DNA of 64,000 nucleotides from Phosphoribacter sp037045055 (GCA_037045055.1 JBAOHJ010000001.1:558001-622000), one strand, 5' to 3'; shown: positions 34,181-43,166, numbered from the stretch's first letter. The notes: generated from the letters alone by a model not told the origin. Made by a program: numbers and translations.

Positions 34181-34651
34181 TCAGGCCGGCGACAGCCAGG
34201 TCCACCCCGGGACGTTGCGGGCCACCCAGAACGCGGCCACGGCCACCAGGGTCAGGCGGAAGCGCCAGCCCGAGGGGTGCAGGCGCACCGGGGGCCGGCC
34301 GCGCCGGAGCCATCCGGCGGCGGCGACGGCCAGCAGCACCAGCAGCGGCAGCACGGCCGGGTTGCGCTGCAGCGACAGGGCCAGGTCGCCGTGCAGGAGG
34401 GCGTGGACCGAGCGCAGGCCGCCGCAGCCCGGGCAGTACGTGCCGGTGAGGGTGTAGGTCGGGCAGGCGAGGTAGCGACCCGGGATCTCCGGGCTCACGG
34501 CATACACGTATGCCGCGGCGCCGACGCTCGCCGCGACCCCGCCCCACCAGGTGACCGGGCGTCGGGCCAGCTCGCGCACGGCGCTGCCGGGACGGCTCGG
34601 GCCCGCGTCAGCCCCGAGGCGCTGGCGCAGGCCCGAGCCGGACGTGCTCAC
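34181..34651 (-). CDS. DUF2752 membrane protein
   Basis: 156 residues from GTG 34651, overlapping the RDD gene stop. The DUF2752 hallmark ACPTYTLTGTYCPGCGGLRS (Cys-Pro-x-Cys-Gly-Gly-x-Arg) lies near residue 69 between two membrane helices, with the HALLHGDLALSLQRNP helix next and two more helices after. No function is established for the family; the CPGC pair suggests a redox or metal site. Conserved near trp genes in actinobacteria, from memory. Confidence 0.85.
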   Translation of the reverse strand: MSTSGSGLRQRLGADAGPSRPGSAVRELARRPVTWWGGVAASVGAAAYVYAVSPEIPGRYLACPTYTLTGTYCPGCGGLRSVHALLHGDLALSLQRNPAVLPLLVLLAVAAAGWLRRGRPPVRLHPSGWRFRLTLVAVAAFWVARNVPGWTWLSPA

Positions 34652-35157
34652 TTGGGGACGACGACGACCGTGGTGTTGAGGATCTTGTCGGCGATGGTCT
34701 GCCGCTTGGCGTCCCACAGCGGGAACAGCCAACCGATGTAGCAGATCAGGCTGTCCACCATGTGGCACAGGTCGCGCACGAAGGCCATGCCCGCGCCCAA
34801 CGGCTGACCCTGGGCGTTGAGCAGGGTGACGCCGGCGACCTTGCGCCCGAGGGTCTGACCCTGGCCGCCCTTGAGCCACCGGTTCCAGATCGCCACGCCG
34901 AGGATCACCAGGTAGCCCAGCAGGACCAGCAGCGAGTTGCCCCGGCCGCTGTTCATCGCGGCCCCGATCATGACGATGAGGTAGCCGGGGATGTACAGGG
35001 CGACGTCGACGAGGTACCCCAGGGCACGCTGCGGCCACGCGGCCAGTTGCCCGAACCCGGTGATGGACGGGTCCTGGTAGTACCCACCGCCGGCAGGGGG
35101 CGGCGGGTAGCCGCCCGGAGGGGGCGGCGGAGGAGGTGGGGTGGAGCCGTAGGACAT
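34648..35157 (-). CDS. RDD-family membrane protein with proline-rich N terminus
   Basis: 169 residues from ATG 35157. Residues 6-30 are a poly-proline/glycine stretch (PPPPPPPPGGYPPPP), then RALGYLVDVALYIPGYLIVM with the Arg and Asp of the RDD domain, QTLGRKVAGVTLL, and FVRDLCHMVDSLICYIGWLFP. Three to four membrane helices. RDD proteins have no general function; some act in ion or osmotic balance. The 179 bp upstream contain a weak CCTCTCT/AGAGAGG repeat (35163-35205) only. Confidence 0.85.
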   Translation of the reverse strand: MSYGSTPPPPPPPPGGYPPPPAGGGYYQDPSITGFGQLAAWPQRALGYLVDVALYIPGYLIVMIGAAMNSGRGNSLLVLLGYLVILGVAIWNRWLKGGQGQTLGRKVAGVTLLNAQGQPLGAGMAFVRDLCHMVDSLICYIGWLFPLWDAKRQTIADKILNTTVVVVPK

Positions 35158-35336
35158 GTCAGCCTCTCTCAGGGTCTCGGTGGTCCGCCCCCCCTGTCAG
35201 AGAGGGGTCCGGGAACGAACCCTAGCGTGAAACGGACACCGGGCCCGGCATGGCCGCACCCGCCAGGGCGGCGCGTCGGGGAGGGTGATCGTGCGCGGGA
35301 GGTCCGGTGGCGGTGGCGCGCCCGGGCCCGCCCCCG

Positions 35337-35549
35337 TCAGCGGTGGGCGCCGGACTTGTCGGCCCCGAAGCCGGCCATCGCCAGGACCTTGCCGGCGATC
35401 ACGCCGACGACGGCGAGGGCCACGCCGCCGATGAACAGGCCCGTGTTCGGCCACACCACGGCCGCGCACATGACGATCGCGGCCACGGTGAGCAGGCCCA
35501 CCGCGGTCCAGGCGGCCACGCTGTTGCCGTGGTTGTCGTGCTCAGACAT
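35337..35549 (-). CDS. Small HGxxPAAW-type membrane protein
   Basis: 70 residues from ATG 35549. The N terminus EHDNHGNSVAAWTAV matches the actinobacterial HGxxPAAW motif (here with V for P), followed by two membrane helices (LLTVAAIVMCAAVVW and GLFIGGVALAVVGVIAGKVL). Members stand next to trp genes in many actinobacteria; the function is unknown. Confidence 0.85.
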   Translation of the reverse strand: MSEHDNHGNSVAAWTAVGLLTVAAIVMCAAVVWPNTGLFIGGVALAVVGVIAGKVLAMAGFGADKSGAHR

Positions 35550-35622
35550 CGACGTGCACTCCTTCGCGGGCCGGGTCTCGCCTCGGCCATCATGTCAGGT
35601 CGACCGGGTCGACACGATTGTG

Positions 35623-36210
35623 TCAGGTGGCCGGCGGCGGGGTGTCGGCGGTGGGGTCCGCGCCGCGGGACAGGGCGTCCCAGGCGCTGACCGGGCCCTG
35701 ACCTGCCCGGCCGTCCCCGGGGGCTGCGGGAGCGCGCTCGAATCGAGGGGACAGCCCCGCCCAGTGGCGCGCTGCCCAACCCACCACCGCCGTCGCCCCG
35801 AGCAGCGCGACCGCGGCGACCACCGCCACCCAGAGCCAGGCCGTGGCCGCTGCCTCGGCGGGTACCGAGCCGACCCGGCCGACCTGTTCGGCCGCCCGGC
35901 GGCCCACCGCCTCGGCGGGAGCGAGCAGCACCCGCGCGAAGAGCGCTACGGCGGCGCCGGCCGCGGCGACCATGAGCACGGCGGCGGCGGCGCGCAGCCG
36001 CCGGCCCACGGCGACGACCGCGACGAAGGCGCCCGCGCTGACGGCCGCCAGGGCCAGCGCTCCCGGGGCCGCTTGGGCGCCGGTGGCGGTGATCGAGGCC
36101 GCCCCGAGCACCGGGTCCGAGCTCGTGCCCCGCACCCACACCGCCGGAGCGCAGCCCAGCACCAGGGCCGCCGGCACGAGGACCGCGAGCGCGGCATACC
36201 GCGTGGTCAT
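35623..36210 (-). CDS. Trp biosynthesis-associated membrane protein
   Basis: 195 residues from ATG 36210, overlapping the trpE stop by ATGA. Four hydrophobic segments (helix 1 ALAVLVPAALVLGCAP, helix 2 GALALAAVSAGAFVAVVAVG, helix 3 AVLMVAAAGAAVALFARVL, helix 4 AWLWVAVVAAVALLGATAVV) and a disordered acidic/proline tail ending PTADTPPPAT. It matches the membrane protein found between trpE and trpC in actinobacteria (the Rv1610 type). No biochemical role is known. Confidence 0.85.
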   Translation of the reverse strand: MTTRYAALAVLVPAALVLGCAPAVWVRGTSSDPVLGAASITATGAQAAPGALALAAVSAGAFVAVVAVGRRLRAAAAVLMVAAAGAAVALFARVLLAPAEAVGRRAAEQVGRVGSVPAEAAATAWLWVAVVAAVALLGATAVVGWAARHWAGLSPRFERAPAAPGDGRAGQGPVSAWDALSRGADPTADTPPPAT

Positions 36211-37763
36211 GGCCGTCCCGGGGTCCGGCCCGGCGCCCGCATCCCCTCGGCGGCCCGCACCGCCCGCAGCACCGCGGCGGCCTTGTGCTGGCACTCCTCG
36301 TACTCCAGCTGCGGGACCGAGTCCGCGACGATGCCCGCCCCCGCCTGCACGTGCGCCACCCCGCCGCGGATCACCGCGGTGCGGATCGCGATGGCCATGT
36401 CCATGTCGCCGGCGAAGTCGAGGTAGCCCACGACCCCGCCGTACACGCCGCGGCGCAGGCCCTCGTACTCGTCGATCAGCGCCATCGCCCGGGGCTTGGG
36501 CGCGCCGGACAGGGTGCCCGCCGGGAAGGTGGCCACGAGCACGTCGCCGGCCGTCACCCCCTCGCGCAGACGTCCCACCACGGTGGACTCCAGGTGCATG
36601 ACGTGGCTGTACCGGCGGATCGTCAGGAACTCGACGGTGTCGACGGTGCCGGCGTCGCAGACCCGCTGCAGGTCGTTGCGGGACAGGTCCACGAGCATGA
36701 CGTGCTCGGCCCGCTCCTTGGCGTCGGCGGCCAGCTCGTCGGCCAGGTGCACGTCGTGCTCGGGGGTCTTGCCGCGGGGTCGGGACCCGGCGATGGGGTG
36801 GGTGATCGCCTCGCGACCGGTGACCTTGATGAGCGCCTCGGGGCTCGAGCCGACGATGTCGTATGCCGTGCCGTCCGGGTGGGGCAGGCGCAGGTAGTAC
36901 ATGTACGGGCTCGGGTTGCCGGCCCGCAGCGCCCGGTAGACGTCGAGGGGGTCGGCGTCGCAGGGCGTGGAGAACCGTTGCGAGAGGACGATCTGGAACG
37001 CCTCCCCCGCCCGGATCGCCTCCTTGGCCCGCTCCACCATGTCGTGGTAGTCGGCCTGGGTGTGCGAGCTGGCGACCGGCGCCTGCACCGGCTCGACGAC
37101 GACGACGGTGCTCGGTGCCGGCGCGGCCAGGTCGGCGGTCATCCGGTCGAGCCGCTCCAGCGCGTCGCGCCACGCCCATTCCATGCGCGCGTCGGTGTCG
37201 TCGTAGTTCACCGCGTTGGCCACCAGCAGCAGCGACCCGTCGGCGTGGTCGAGGACGGCCAGGTCGGTGGCCAGGACCATCGCCAGCTCGGGCAGGTGCA
37301 GCTCGTCCCGGCCGGTGTCGGGCACCCGCTCCCAGCGGCGCACCGCGTCATAGGCGACGGCCCCGACCATGCCGCCGGTCAGCGGCGGCAGACCGTCGAT
37401 GCGTCGGGTGGCCAGGGCCTCGACCGTGTCGCGCAGGGCGAGCGTGGGGTCCCCGGCCACCGGCACGCCCACCGGCGGCTGCCCGACCCAGTGGGCCTGT
37501 CCGTCCCGCTCGGTGAGAGTGGCCGAGCTCGCCGCGCCGACGATGGAGTATCGCGACCACACCCCGCCGTGCTCGGCCGACTCCAGCAGGAAGGTCCCCG
37601 GCTGGCCGTGGGCGAGCTTGCGGTAGACCCCGAGCGGGGTCTCGCCGTCGGCGAGCAACCGCCGCACCACCGGGATCACCCGGCGCTCGCGCGCCAACTG
37701 CGCGAACACCGCCAGCGGCGGCCAGGTCGCGCCGAATCCGAGGTCGGCGTGCACGTCGCTCAT
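36207..37763 (-). CDS. trpE: Anthranilate synthase component I
   Basis: 518 residues from ATG 37763, overlapping the hisI stop by ATGA. The N-terminal LLES motif (FLLESAEHGG) of the tryptophan feedback site is present, as are the chorismate-domain motifs AFQIVLSQRFSTP, PSPYMYYL, PIAGSRPRGKTPEHD, HVMLVDLSRNDLQRV, FPAGTLSGAPKPRAM and the C-terminal IQAGAGIV-like VQAGAGIVADS. It makes anthranilate with glutaminase TrpG encoded elsewhere. The overlap with hisI leaves no room for a trp leader peptide directly before trpE. Confidence 0.97.
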   Translation of the reverse strand: MSDVHADLGFGATWPPLAVFAQLARERRVIPVVRRLLADGETPLGVYRKLAHGQPGTFLLESAEHGGVWSRYSIVGAASSATLTERDGQAHWVGQPPVGVPVAGDPTLALRDTVEALATRRIDGLPPLTGGMVGAVAYDAVRRWERVPDTGRDELHLPELAMVLATDLAVLDHADGSLLLVANAVNYDDTDARMEWAWRDALERLDRMTADLAAPAPSTVVVVEPVQAPVASSHTQADYHDMVERAKEAIRAGEAFQIVLSQRFSTPCDADPLDVYRALRAGNPSPYMYYLRLPHPDGTAYDIVGSSPEALIKVTGREAITHPIAGSRPRGKTPEHDVHLADELAADAKERAEHVMLVDLSRNDLQRVCDAGTVDTVEFLTIRRYSHVMHLESTVVGRLREGVTAGDVLVATFPAGTLSGAPKPRAMALIDEYEGLRRGVYGGVVGYLDFAGDMDMAIAIRTAVIRGGVAHVQAGAGIVADSVPQLEYEECQHKAAAVLRAVRAAEGMRAPGRTPGRP

Positions 37764-38149
37764 GGGCGAGCGTCCTGCTGCGGCGGCGTGCCGACGGTCA
37801 CCGGCAACGGGTCCGCGTCGAAGCAGGTGCGCTCGCCGGTGTGGCAGGCGGCGCCGACCTGGTGCACGCGCACGAGCAGGGCGTCGCCGTCGCAGTCCAA
37901 GGCCACGGACCTGACGTACTGCACGTGGCCCGAGGTGTCGCCCTTGCGCCAGTACTCCCCTCGGCTGCGCGACCAGAACGTCACCCGACCCGAGGTCAGC
38001 GTGCGGGCCAGCGCCTCGTCGTCCATCCACCCGACCATGAGGACCTCGCCGGTGTCGTGCTGCTGGACGACGGCGGCGACCAGGCCGGCCGGGTCGCGGG
38101 TGAGCCGCGCGGCGATCGCCGGGTCGAGGGTGGACGGTCGTTCGGGCAC
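37760..38149 (-). CDS. hisI: Phosphoribosyl-AMP cyclohydrolase
   Basis: 129 residues from GTG 38149. Motifs VLMVGWMDDEALARTL, TFWSRSRGEYWRKGDTSGH and the zinc-cysteine part LDCDGDALLVRVHQVGAACH with RTCF are complete. It opens the PR-AMP ring in histidine synthesis. It starts the hisI-trpE-trp membrane protein run; 37 bp separate it from the ABC exporter stop upstream in transcription. Confidence 0.96.
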   Translation of the reverse strand: MPERPSTLDPAIAARLTRDPAGLVAAVVQQHDTGEVLMVGWMDDEALARTLTSGRVTFWSRSRGEYWRKGDTSGHVQYVRSVALDCDGDALLVRVHQVGAACHTGERTCFDADPLPVTVGTPPQQDARP

Positions 38150-38186
38150 CCGGCCATTGTGCCGCGACGCCGGGACTCCCGTCGCC

Positions 38187-40058
38187 TCAGCCCGGGGGTC
38201 CCGGGGGCGCAGCTGGGGTGTCCGAGACGCGCTGTTGGGCCACCCACGAGGCGTACAGGCCGGCATACACCCCGGCGGCAGCCACCAGCTCGCGGTGCGG
38301 CCCGCGCTCGACGATCCGCCCGGCGTCGACGACGACGACCTCGTCGGCGCCCTGCGCGGTGGAGAGCCGATGCGCGATGGTCACCGAGGTGCGCCCGCGG
38401 GTGAGCCCGTCCAGGGCGCGTTGCAGGCGGACCTCGGTCTGGGGGTCCACGGCGGAGGTCGCCTCGTCCAGGACGAGCAGGTCGGGGTCGGCGAGGTAGG
38501 CACGGGCCAGCGCGACCAGCTGCCGCTCCCCGGCGGACAGCGACTCGCCGCGCTGGCCGACGGCCGTCTGCAGGCCCAGCGGCAGGGTGTCGACCCAGGC
38601 GTCCAGGCCCAGCTCGGTGAGCGCGAGGCGGACCTCGTCCTCGTGGGCATCCGGTCTGCCGAAGCGCAGGTTGTCCAACAGGGTCGAGTCGAACAGGAAG
38701 CCCTCCTGGGGGACCAGGACCATCCGGCGGCGCAGCGACGCGAAGCGCACCCGGCGCAGATCCACGCCGTCCACGCGCACCGTGCCGCGGGTGGGATCGA
38801 CGAGTCGGGTGAGCAGTTTGGCCAGGGTGGACTTGCCCGAGCCGGTCTCGCCGACCACCGCGATGCGGCTGCGTGGCGCGATGTCGAGTGTGATCTCGCG
38901 CAGCACCGCCGGCCCGCCCGGATAGCCGAAGTCCACCCCGTCGAACTCCACCCGGATCGGCCCGTGCGGCAGCTCGACACCTCCGGCCGCCGGATCGGCG
39001 ACGTCGGCGCTCGTGTCGAGGATGCCGATGACCCGGCGCCACCCGGCGACGGCGTTCTGCATCTCGTTGAGGATTTCGGTGGCCTGTTGCACCGGCATGG
39101 TGAACAGGTTGACCAGGAAGAGGAACGCGAGCAGCTCGCCGAGGGACAGGTCGCCGGCGGCGGCCGACCCGGTGCCCACGACGAGGACGGCGACGGTGGT
39201 CAGCCCGGACACCAGCTGCCCGGAGGCGAACGCCGCCACCGAGCGGACCTGGGCCGAGATCGCCGCCCGGCGGTGGGCTTCGACCGCCGCGTCGATCCGG
39301 GTCGCGGTGCGCTGCTCGATGCCGTAGGCGCGGATCGTCGCGGCCCCGACGACGGCCTCCGAGATCGCCCCGAGCATCTCCCCCACCCGGCGACGGACCG
39401 TGGTGTAGGACCGGCCGACGGCGCCCTGGAACCGGCGGATGAGCACGAACAGCGGCACGAAGCACCCCCACACCACCGCGGTGAGGGCCGGGCTGTAGAG
39501 GAGCATGAGCACCGTGGCCAGCCCGATCTGGGCGAGGCTGACCATGAGCATGAGCCCGCCGAACTGGACGAAGGCGGAGATCGTGTCGACGTCGCTGGTC
39601 ACCCGGCTGACCAGCGACCCGCGCCGCTCGGTGTTCTGGGTGAGCATGGACAGGTCGTGGATGTGCCGGAACGCCGCTAGCCGCAGGGTCGCCAGGCCCC
39701 CCTCGGAGGCGGTGAACAGGCGCACGTTGACGGCATACGTGCTCAGCCCGGTGACGACCACGGCGACCAGGGCGACGCCCACCCACAGCGCGACCCGCCC
39801 CGAGTCGGGAGCGACCTGGGCCGCGGCGGCGGAGCCCTGCCCGGCGAGGATCCCCTCGTCGGTGACCCGCTGGACGACCAGCGGCACGAGGACCCGGCCC
39901 AGCGTGGAGGCGACGGCCAGCACGAGGGTGACGCCGAACCCGCGCCGCAGCTGCGGCGAGGCCTGGATGCCGCGGCGCAGCGTCGCCCAGGTGCTCAGGT
40001 GCGACGCCGCGTCGATCGTCGAGTGGTCGGCCGGCGGCTGCCCACGCATGGCGCTCAT
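38187..40058 (-). CDS. ABC exporter half-transporter with consensus Walker B/H-loop but altered signature
   Basis: 623 residues from ATG 40058, overlapping the previous ABC gene by ATGA. Six membrane helices (about residues 45-320) precede the nucleotide-binding domain: Walker A GETGSGKST, Q-loop LVPQEGFLFD, signature ESLSAGERQL (SAGE replacing SGGQ), Walker B LLVLDEATSAVD with catalytic Glu, H-loop IAHRLST. Together with the partner gene it forms a heterodimeric exporter: this half provides the working Walker B/His but the weak signature. Substrate is unknown; multidrug or lipid export is typical. Confidence 0.92.
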   Translation of the reverse strand: MSAMRGQPPADHSTIDAASHLSTWATLRRGIQASPQLRRGFGVTLVLAVASTLGRVLVPLVVQRVTDEGILAGQGSAAAAQVAPDSGRVALWVGVALVAVVVTGLSTYAVNVRLFTASEGGLATLRLAAFRHIHDLSMLTQNTERRGSLVSRVTSDVDTISAFVQFGGLMLMVSLAQIGLATVLMLLYSPALTAVVWGCFVPLFVLIRRFQGAVGRSYTTVRRRVGEMLGAISEAVVGAATIRAYGIEQRTATRIDAAVEAHRRAAISAQVRSVAAFASGQLVSGLTTVAVLVVGTGSAAAGDLSLGELLAFLFLVNLFTMPVQQATEILNEMQNAVAGWRRVIGILDTSADVADPAAGGVELPHGPIRVEFDGVDFGYPGGPAVLREITLDIAPRSRIAVVGETGSGKSTLAKLLTRLVDPTRGTVRVDGVDLRRVRFASLRRRMVLVPQEGFLFDSTLLDNLRFGRPDAHEDEVRLALTELGLDAWVDTLPLGLQTAVGQRGESLSAGERQLVALARAYLADPDLLVLDEATSAVDPQTEVRLQRALDGLTRGRTSVTIAHRLSTAQGADEVVVVDAGRIVERGPHRELVAAAGVYAGLYASWVAQQRVSDTPAAPPGPPG

Positions 40059-41890
40059 CGCCGGCCCCGCGGGGTCGACTCGTCGGCGGCGACGGCGGCC
40101 CGCTCGGCGGCCTCCCGGGCGTAGGCCGAGACCAGGGCGGCGTAGGCCGGGCACCGGGCGAGCAGCTCCTCGTGGGTGCCGTGGTCGACCACCCGGCCGT
40201 CGACGAGGAACACGACGGTGTCGGCCAGGGCGATGGTGGCCAGCCGGTAGGCGACCACGAGGACGGTCGTGCCGGCCGCCCGCGTGCGCAGCGCCGCGAG
40301 GATGTCCTGCTCGACGCTGGGGTCGACGGCCGACGTGGCGTCGTCCAGCAGCAGCAGGCGCGGTCGGCGGATCACCGCGCGGGCCAACGCGATCCGCTGG
40401 CGCTGACCACCGGACAGGTTCGCCCCCGCCTCGCCGACGATGGTGTCGAGGCCGTGCGCGAGGCGCCCGACGAAACGCTCGGCCTGGGCCACCCGCAGCG
40501 CCGACCACACCTGCCCGTCGTCGTGCTCGGCGCCCAGGGTGACGTTGCCCCGCACCGAGTCCTCGAACATGAAGGTCTGCTGGGGCACCAGCGCCGCCAC
40601 GTCGGCCAGGCCCCCCGGCCGCAGCGTGCGCACGTCCACGTCGTCGAGCAGCACCCGGCCGGAGTCGGGGTCGACGAGGCGCACCAACAGCCCCACGAGG
40701 GTGGACTTCCCGGCACCGATCGGGCCCACCAGAGCCACCGTGGACCCGGCCGGCACGGTGAGCACGACCTGACGCAGCGCAGGCGAGGTGCCCGTGCCCC
40801 CGCCGGGCAGGTCGATCTCGTAGGCATAGTCGACCCGGTCGGCGTGCACCGTCGTGGGACCACCCGGGGGCAGCGACATCGGCCCGTGCGGCATCACCCC
40901 GGTGGCGTCCAGGACCGCCCGGACCCGCTCCCAGCCGACGACCGAGCGCGGCAGCTCGGCCAGCACCCAGCCGAAGGCGCGCACCGGGAAGGACAGCACC
41001 GAGAACAGGTAGGCGATCTGGACCACCTCGGCCGCGCTGACCGCGCCCCGCCCGGCCCGCCAGGCCCCGACCGCGAGGACGGCGAGGGTGCCGACCGTGG
41101 GGATGGACTCGATCGCCGGGTCGAAGGTGCCCCGGGTGCGCCCGACCGCGATGTTGGCGTCGCGCAGCCGGTCGGTGACGTCGGCGAAGCGCGCCGCCTC
41201 GTGGTCCTCCCGGCCGTGGGCCTTGACCACGAGGGCGGCCTCGAAGCTCTCGTGGGCCACCTCGGAGACCTCCGCCCGCAACTGCTGGGCGACGGTGACC
41301 CGTGGGGACATCCGCCGCTGGAATGCCGCGTTGACACCGAACAGCATCGGGAAGACGACCATCCCGACGGCGGCGAGCAGCGGGTCGACGAGCAGCATCT
41401 GCGCCGCGCCGAACACGAGCATGACGATCACGCCGAGCGCCATCGGCAGCGGGGCGAAGACGTTCCAGGTGGCCTCCACGTCGGCGTTGGCGTTGGACAG
41501 CAGCTCCCCGGAGGGGTGCTTGTGGTGCCAGCGCAGCGGCAGGTCGAGATACTGCCGGGTCACCCGCCGTCGGTATGCCGCGCCGAGGTCGAACATCACA
41601 TGCCCGGCACAGACCCGCCGCAGCAGGACGCCGACGACGTTGAGCACCACGACCCCGCCGACGAGGCCGGCGATGGTCCACAGCTGGGCGGAGGTCACCG
41701 CCCCGGCGGCGATGGCCGGTTGGACGATGGTGCGCACCACCCACCCGATCGCCCAGGCCATCGCGCCGGTCATGATGCCGTAGAGGGTCGAGCCGAGCAC
41801 CGCAGCGGCGAACCACCGCGGCTGCTCGCGGATGCCGTGCCCGATCACGGTGAGCCCGCGCCGCAGCGTCGAGCCGGTCGTTGCGGTCAT
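40055..41890 (-). CDS. ABC exporter half-transporter with degenerate Walker B and H-loop
   Basis: 611 residues from ATG 41890. An N-terminal six-helix domain is followed by Walker A GPIGAGKST, Q-loop LVPQQTFMFED, canonical signature NLSGGQRQR, but Walker B LLLLDDATSAVD (Asp in place of the catalytic Glu) and H-loop VAYRLAT (Tyr in place of His). These losses complement the SAGE signature of the partner, so one composite ATP site is degenerate and the other consensus, as in BmrCD, LmrCD and TM287/288. The gene is upstream of its partner in transcription. Confidence 0.92.
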   Translation of the reverse strand: MTATTGSTLRRGLTVIGHGIREQPRWFAAAVLGSTLYGIMTGAMAWAIGWVVRTIVQPAIAAGAVTSAQLWTIAGLVGGVVVLNVVGVLLRRVCAGHVMFDLGAAYRRRVTRQYLDLPLRWHHKHPSGELLSNANADVEATWNVFAPLPMALGVIVMLVFGAAQMLLVDPLLAAVGMVVFPMLFGVNAAFQRRMSPRVTVAQQLRAEVSEVAHESFEAALVVKAHGREDHEAARFADVTDRLRDANIAVGRTRGTFDPAIESIPTVGTLAVLAVGAWRAGRGAVSAAEVVQIAYLFSVLSFPVRAFGWVLAELPRSVVGWERVRAVLDATGVMPHGPMSLPPGGPTTVHADRVDYAYEIDLPGGGTGTSPALRQVVLTVPAGSTVALVGPIGAGKSTLVGLLVRLVDPDSGRVLLDDVDVRTLRPGGLADVAALVPQQTFMFEDSVRGNVTLGAEHDDGQVWSALRVAQAERFVGRLAHGLDTIVGEAGANLSGGQRQRIALARAVIRRPRLLLLDDATSAVDPSVEQDILAALRTRAAGTTVLVVAYRLATIALADTVVFLVDGRVVDHGTHEELLARCPAYAALVSAYAREAAERAAVAADESTPRGRR

Positions 41891-41945
41891 CGGCGGGTGC
41901 GGTCCTCGGGCGGTGCGGATGGGTGAGCTCTCGGCTGCGAACGCC

Positions 41946-43037
41946 TCAGCCCAGCAGGAACTTCCGGTCGCGGGTCATGTCGTCCATCGCCTGCTGCATC
42001 GCCGTCTGCACCCGGGTCGCGAAGCCGGCGGCCCCCTCGCCGGCCAGCGGCGACATCAGCGGGAGCACCCGGGTCACCAGTTTGGCCGGCAACGGCAGGT
42101 AGGGGCCGCCGCCGACTGTCAGACCCAAGGGTGCGGAGACGGTGACCGGCATGGTCTTGAGCCGCAGGAGGCGCTCGACACCGCTGACCTTGGCGATCCT
42201 GTCCCCCGGCGACACCACGAACAGCGTCTCGCCGGCACCGGCCGTGACGATCGGCAGGATGGGGACACCGGCCTTCATGGCCAGGCGCGCGAAGCCGGAC
42301 CGCCCCCCGAAGAGCACCTTGTTGCGATCCTTGAACGCCTTCGCGGCCTCGAGGTCGCCCCCGGGGAAGACGATGACATGGCAGCCGTCCGCGAACGCCT
42401 CCTGCGCCGCGGTGGCCGAGGCGGGCACCGCGCCGAGCCCCTCCATGAAGGAGCCGCCGCCGATCTTCCACGCCATGCCGTGGCCCAGGGCGACCAGCGG
42501 CCGGTCGAGCTCGAGCTCGCGCTCGATGACCCACGTGGCGAAGACGTTGACGTCGTTTACCCCGCCGTAGCCGTGGTTGGCGACCAGCAGCGTCGGCTGG
42601 TCCAGCCGCTGCAGAGTGCCCTGGACCTCCAGGCGGTGATAGGTCCGCACCCAGGCGCGTCCGACGCTCTTGGTGAGCCGGCCCGCGTGGTACCTCGGGT
42701 CCTTGCGACGGGTGCCGCTCGGGGCTTTCGCTGCGACGGGGGACTGGATGTGCACGGTCGACTCGCGCACGGTGAGGGGGGCCGGGGCCGGGACCGCGGT
42801 CGGGGTCGTCGGCGTCGCCTTCTTCGCCGGCGCGGCCTTCTTCGCCGGCGCGGCCTTCCTCGCCGGCGCGGCCTTGCTCGCCGGCGCAGCCTTCGTCGCC
42901 GGCGCGGCCTTCCTCGCCGGGGCAGCCTTCGTCGCCGGCGCGGCCTTGCTCGCCGGCGCGGCCGTGCTCGCCGGCGGCGTCGCTGCCCGCCGCGTGGTGC
43001 TGCGGGACGCGGTCGGCGGGGAGTCCGGGGTCGCCAT
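41946..43037 (-). CDS. Lysophospholipid/glycerol acyltransferase-family protein with KAAPA-repeat N terminus
   Basis: 363 residues from ATG 43037 (a GTG at 43046 is an alternative). Residues about 20-75 consist of six-residue repeats KAAPA(T/S/R/K), resembling the lysine/alanine tails of histone H1-like actinobacterial proteins. The rest is an acyltransferase domain: VANHGYGGVNDVNVF (the HxnD catalytic motif), FMEGLGAVPA, IVFPGGDLEAAKAF and RSGFARLAMKAGVPILPIVTAG. Such enzymes acylate lysophospholipid or glycerolipid acceptors at the membrane. A DNA- or polyanion-binding tail on an acyltransferase is odd. It may be transcribed with the ABC exporter genes 55 bp downstream. Confidence 0.82.
   Translation of the reverse strand: MATPDSPPTASRSTTRRAATPPASTAAPASKAAPATKAAPARKAAPATKAAPASKAAPARKAAPAKKAAPAKKATPTTPTAVPAPAPLTVRESTVHIQSPVAAKAPSGTRRKDPRYHAGRLTKSVGRAWVRTYHRLEVQGTLQRLDQPTLLVANHGYGGVNDVNVFATWVIERELELDRPLVALGHGMAWKIGGGSFMEGLGAVPASATAAQEAFADGCHVIVFPGGDLEAAKAFKDRNKVLFGGRSGFARLAMKAGVPILPIVTAGAGETLFVVSPGDRIAKVSGVERLLRLKTMPVTVSAPLGLTVGGGPYLPLPAKLVTRVLPLMSPLAGEGAAGFATRVQTAMQQAMDDMTRDRKFLLG
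42817..42975. repeat. Coding 18-bp tandem repeats (KAAPA units)
   Basis: About eight variants of GCCGGCGCGGCCTTCNNC (plus-strand view) in tandem encode the KAAPA(T/S/R/K) tail of the acyltransferase. In-frame variation in copy number is expected. Confidence 0.85.
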
Positions 43038-43122
43038 GGGTTGCACCTCTCGGGATGATCGTGACGCTGCCGAGCGCTCACGCTAACGCCTCGCGCAGCC
43101 TGCCGGCAGAGCGCGCCGGAAC

Positions 43123-43166
43123 GACGCTGCCCCGGCGTCCCCCGTGGGGGCAGCCGGGGCAGCGTC
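43123..43166. terminator. Strong hairpin terminator (native pnp terminator, now separated by the IS)
   Basis: GACGCTGCCCCGGC (43123-43136) pairs perfectly with GCCGGGGCAGCGTC (43153-43166); inside the loop CCCC/GGGG pair as well. Before the IS arrived, it lay about 25-70 bp past the pnp stop. It also shields the acyltransferase promoter. Confidence 0.8.

Noticed and set aside
36207..37763. Trp leader peptide/attenuator before trpE
   Set aside because: trpE starts inside the hisI stop codon, leaving no leader; no Trp-codon run was seen upstream.
42817..42975. Regular short repeats resembling a CRISPR or minisatellite
   Set aside because: The 18-bp units have no unique spacers and translate in frame to KAAPA repeats of the acyltransferase.
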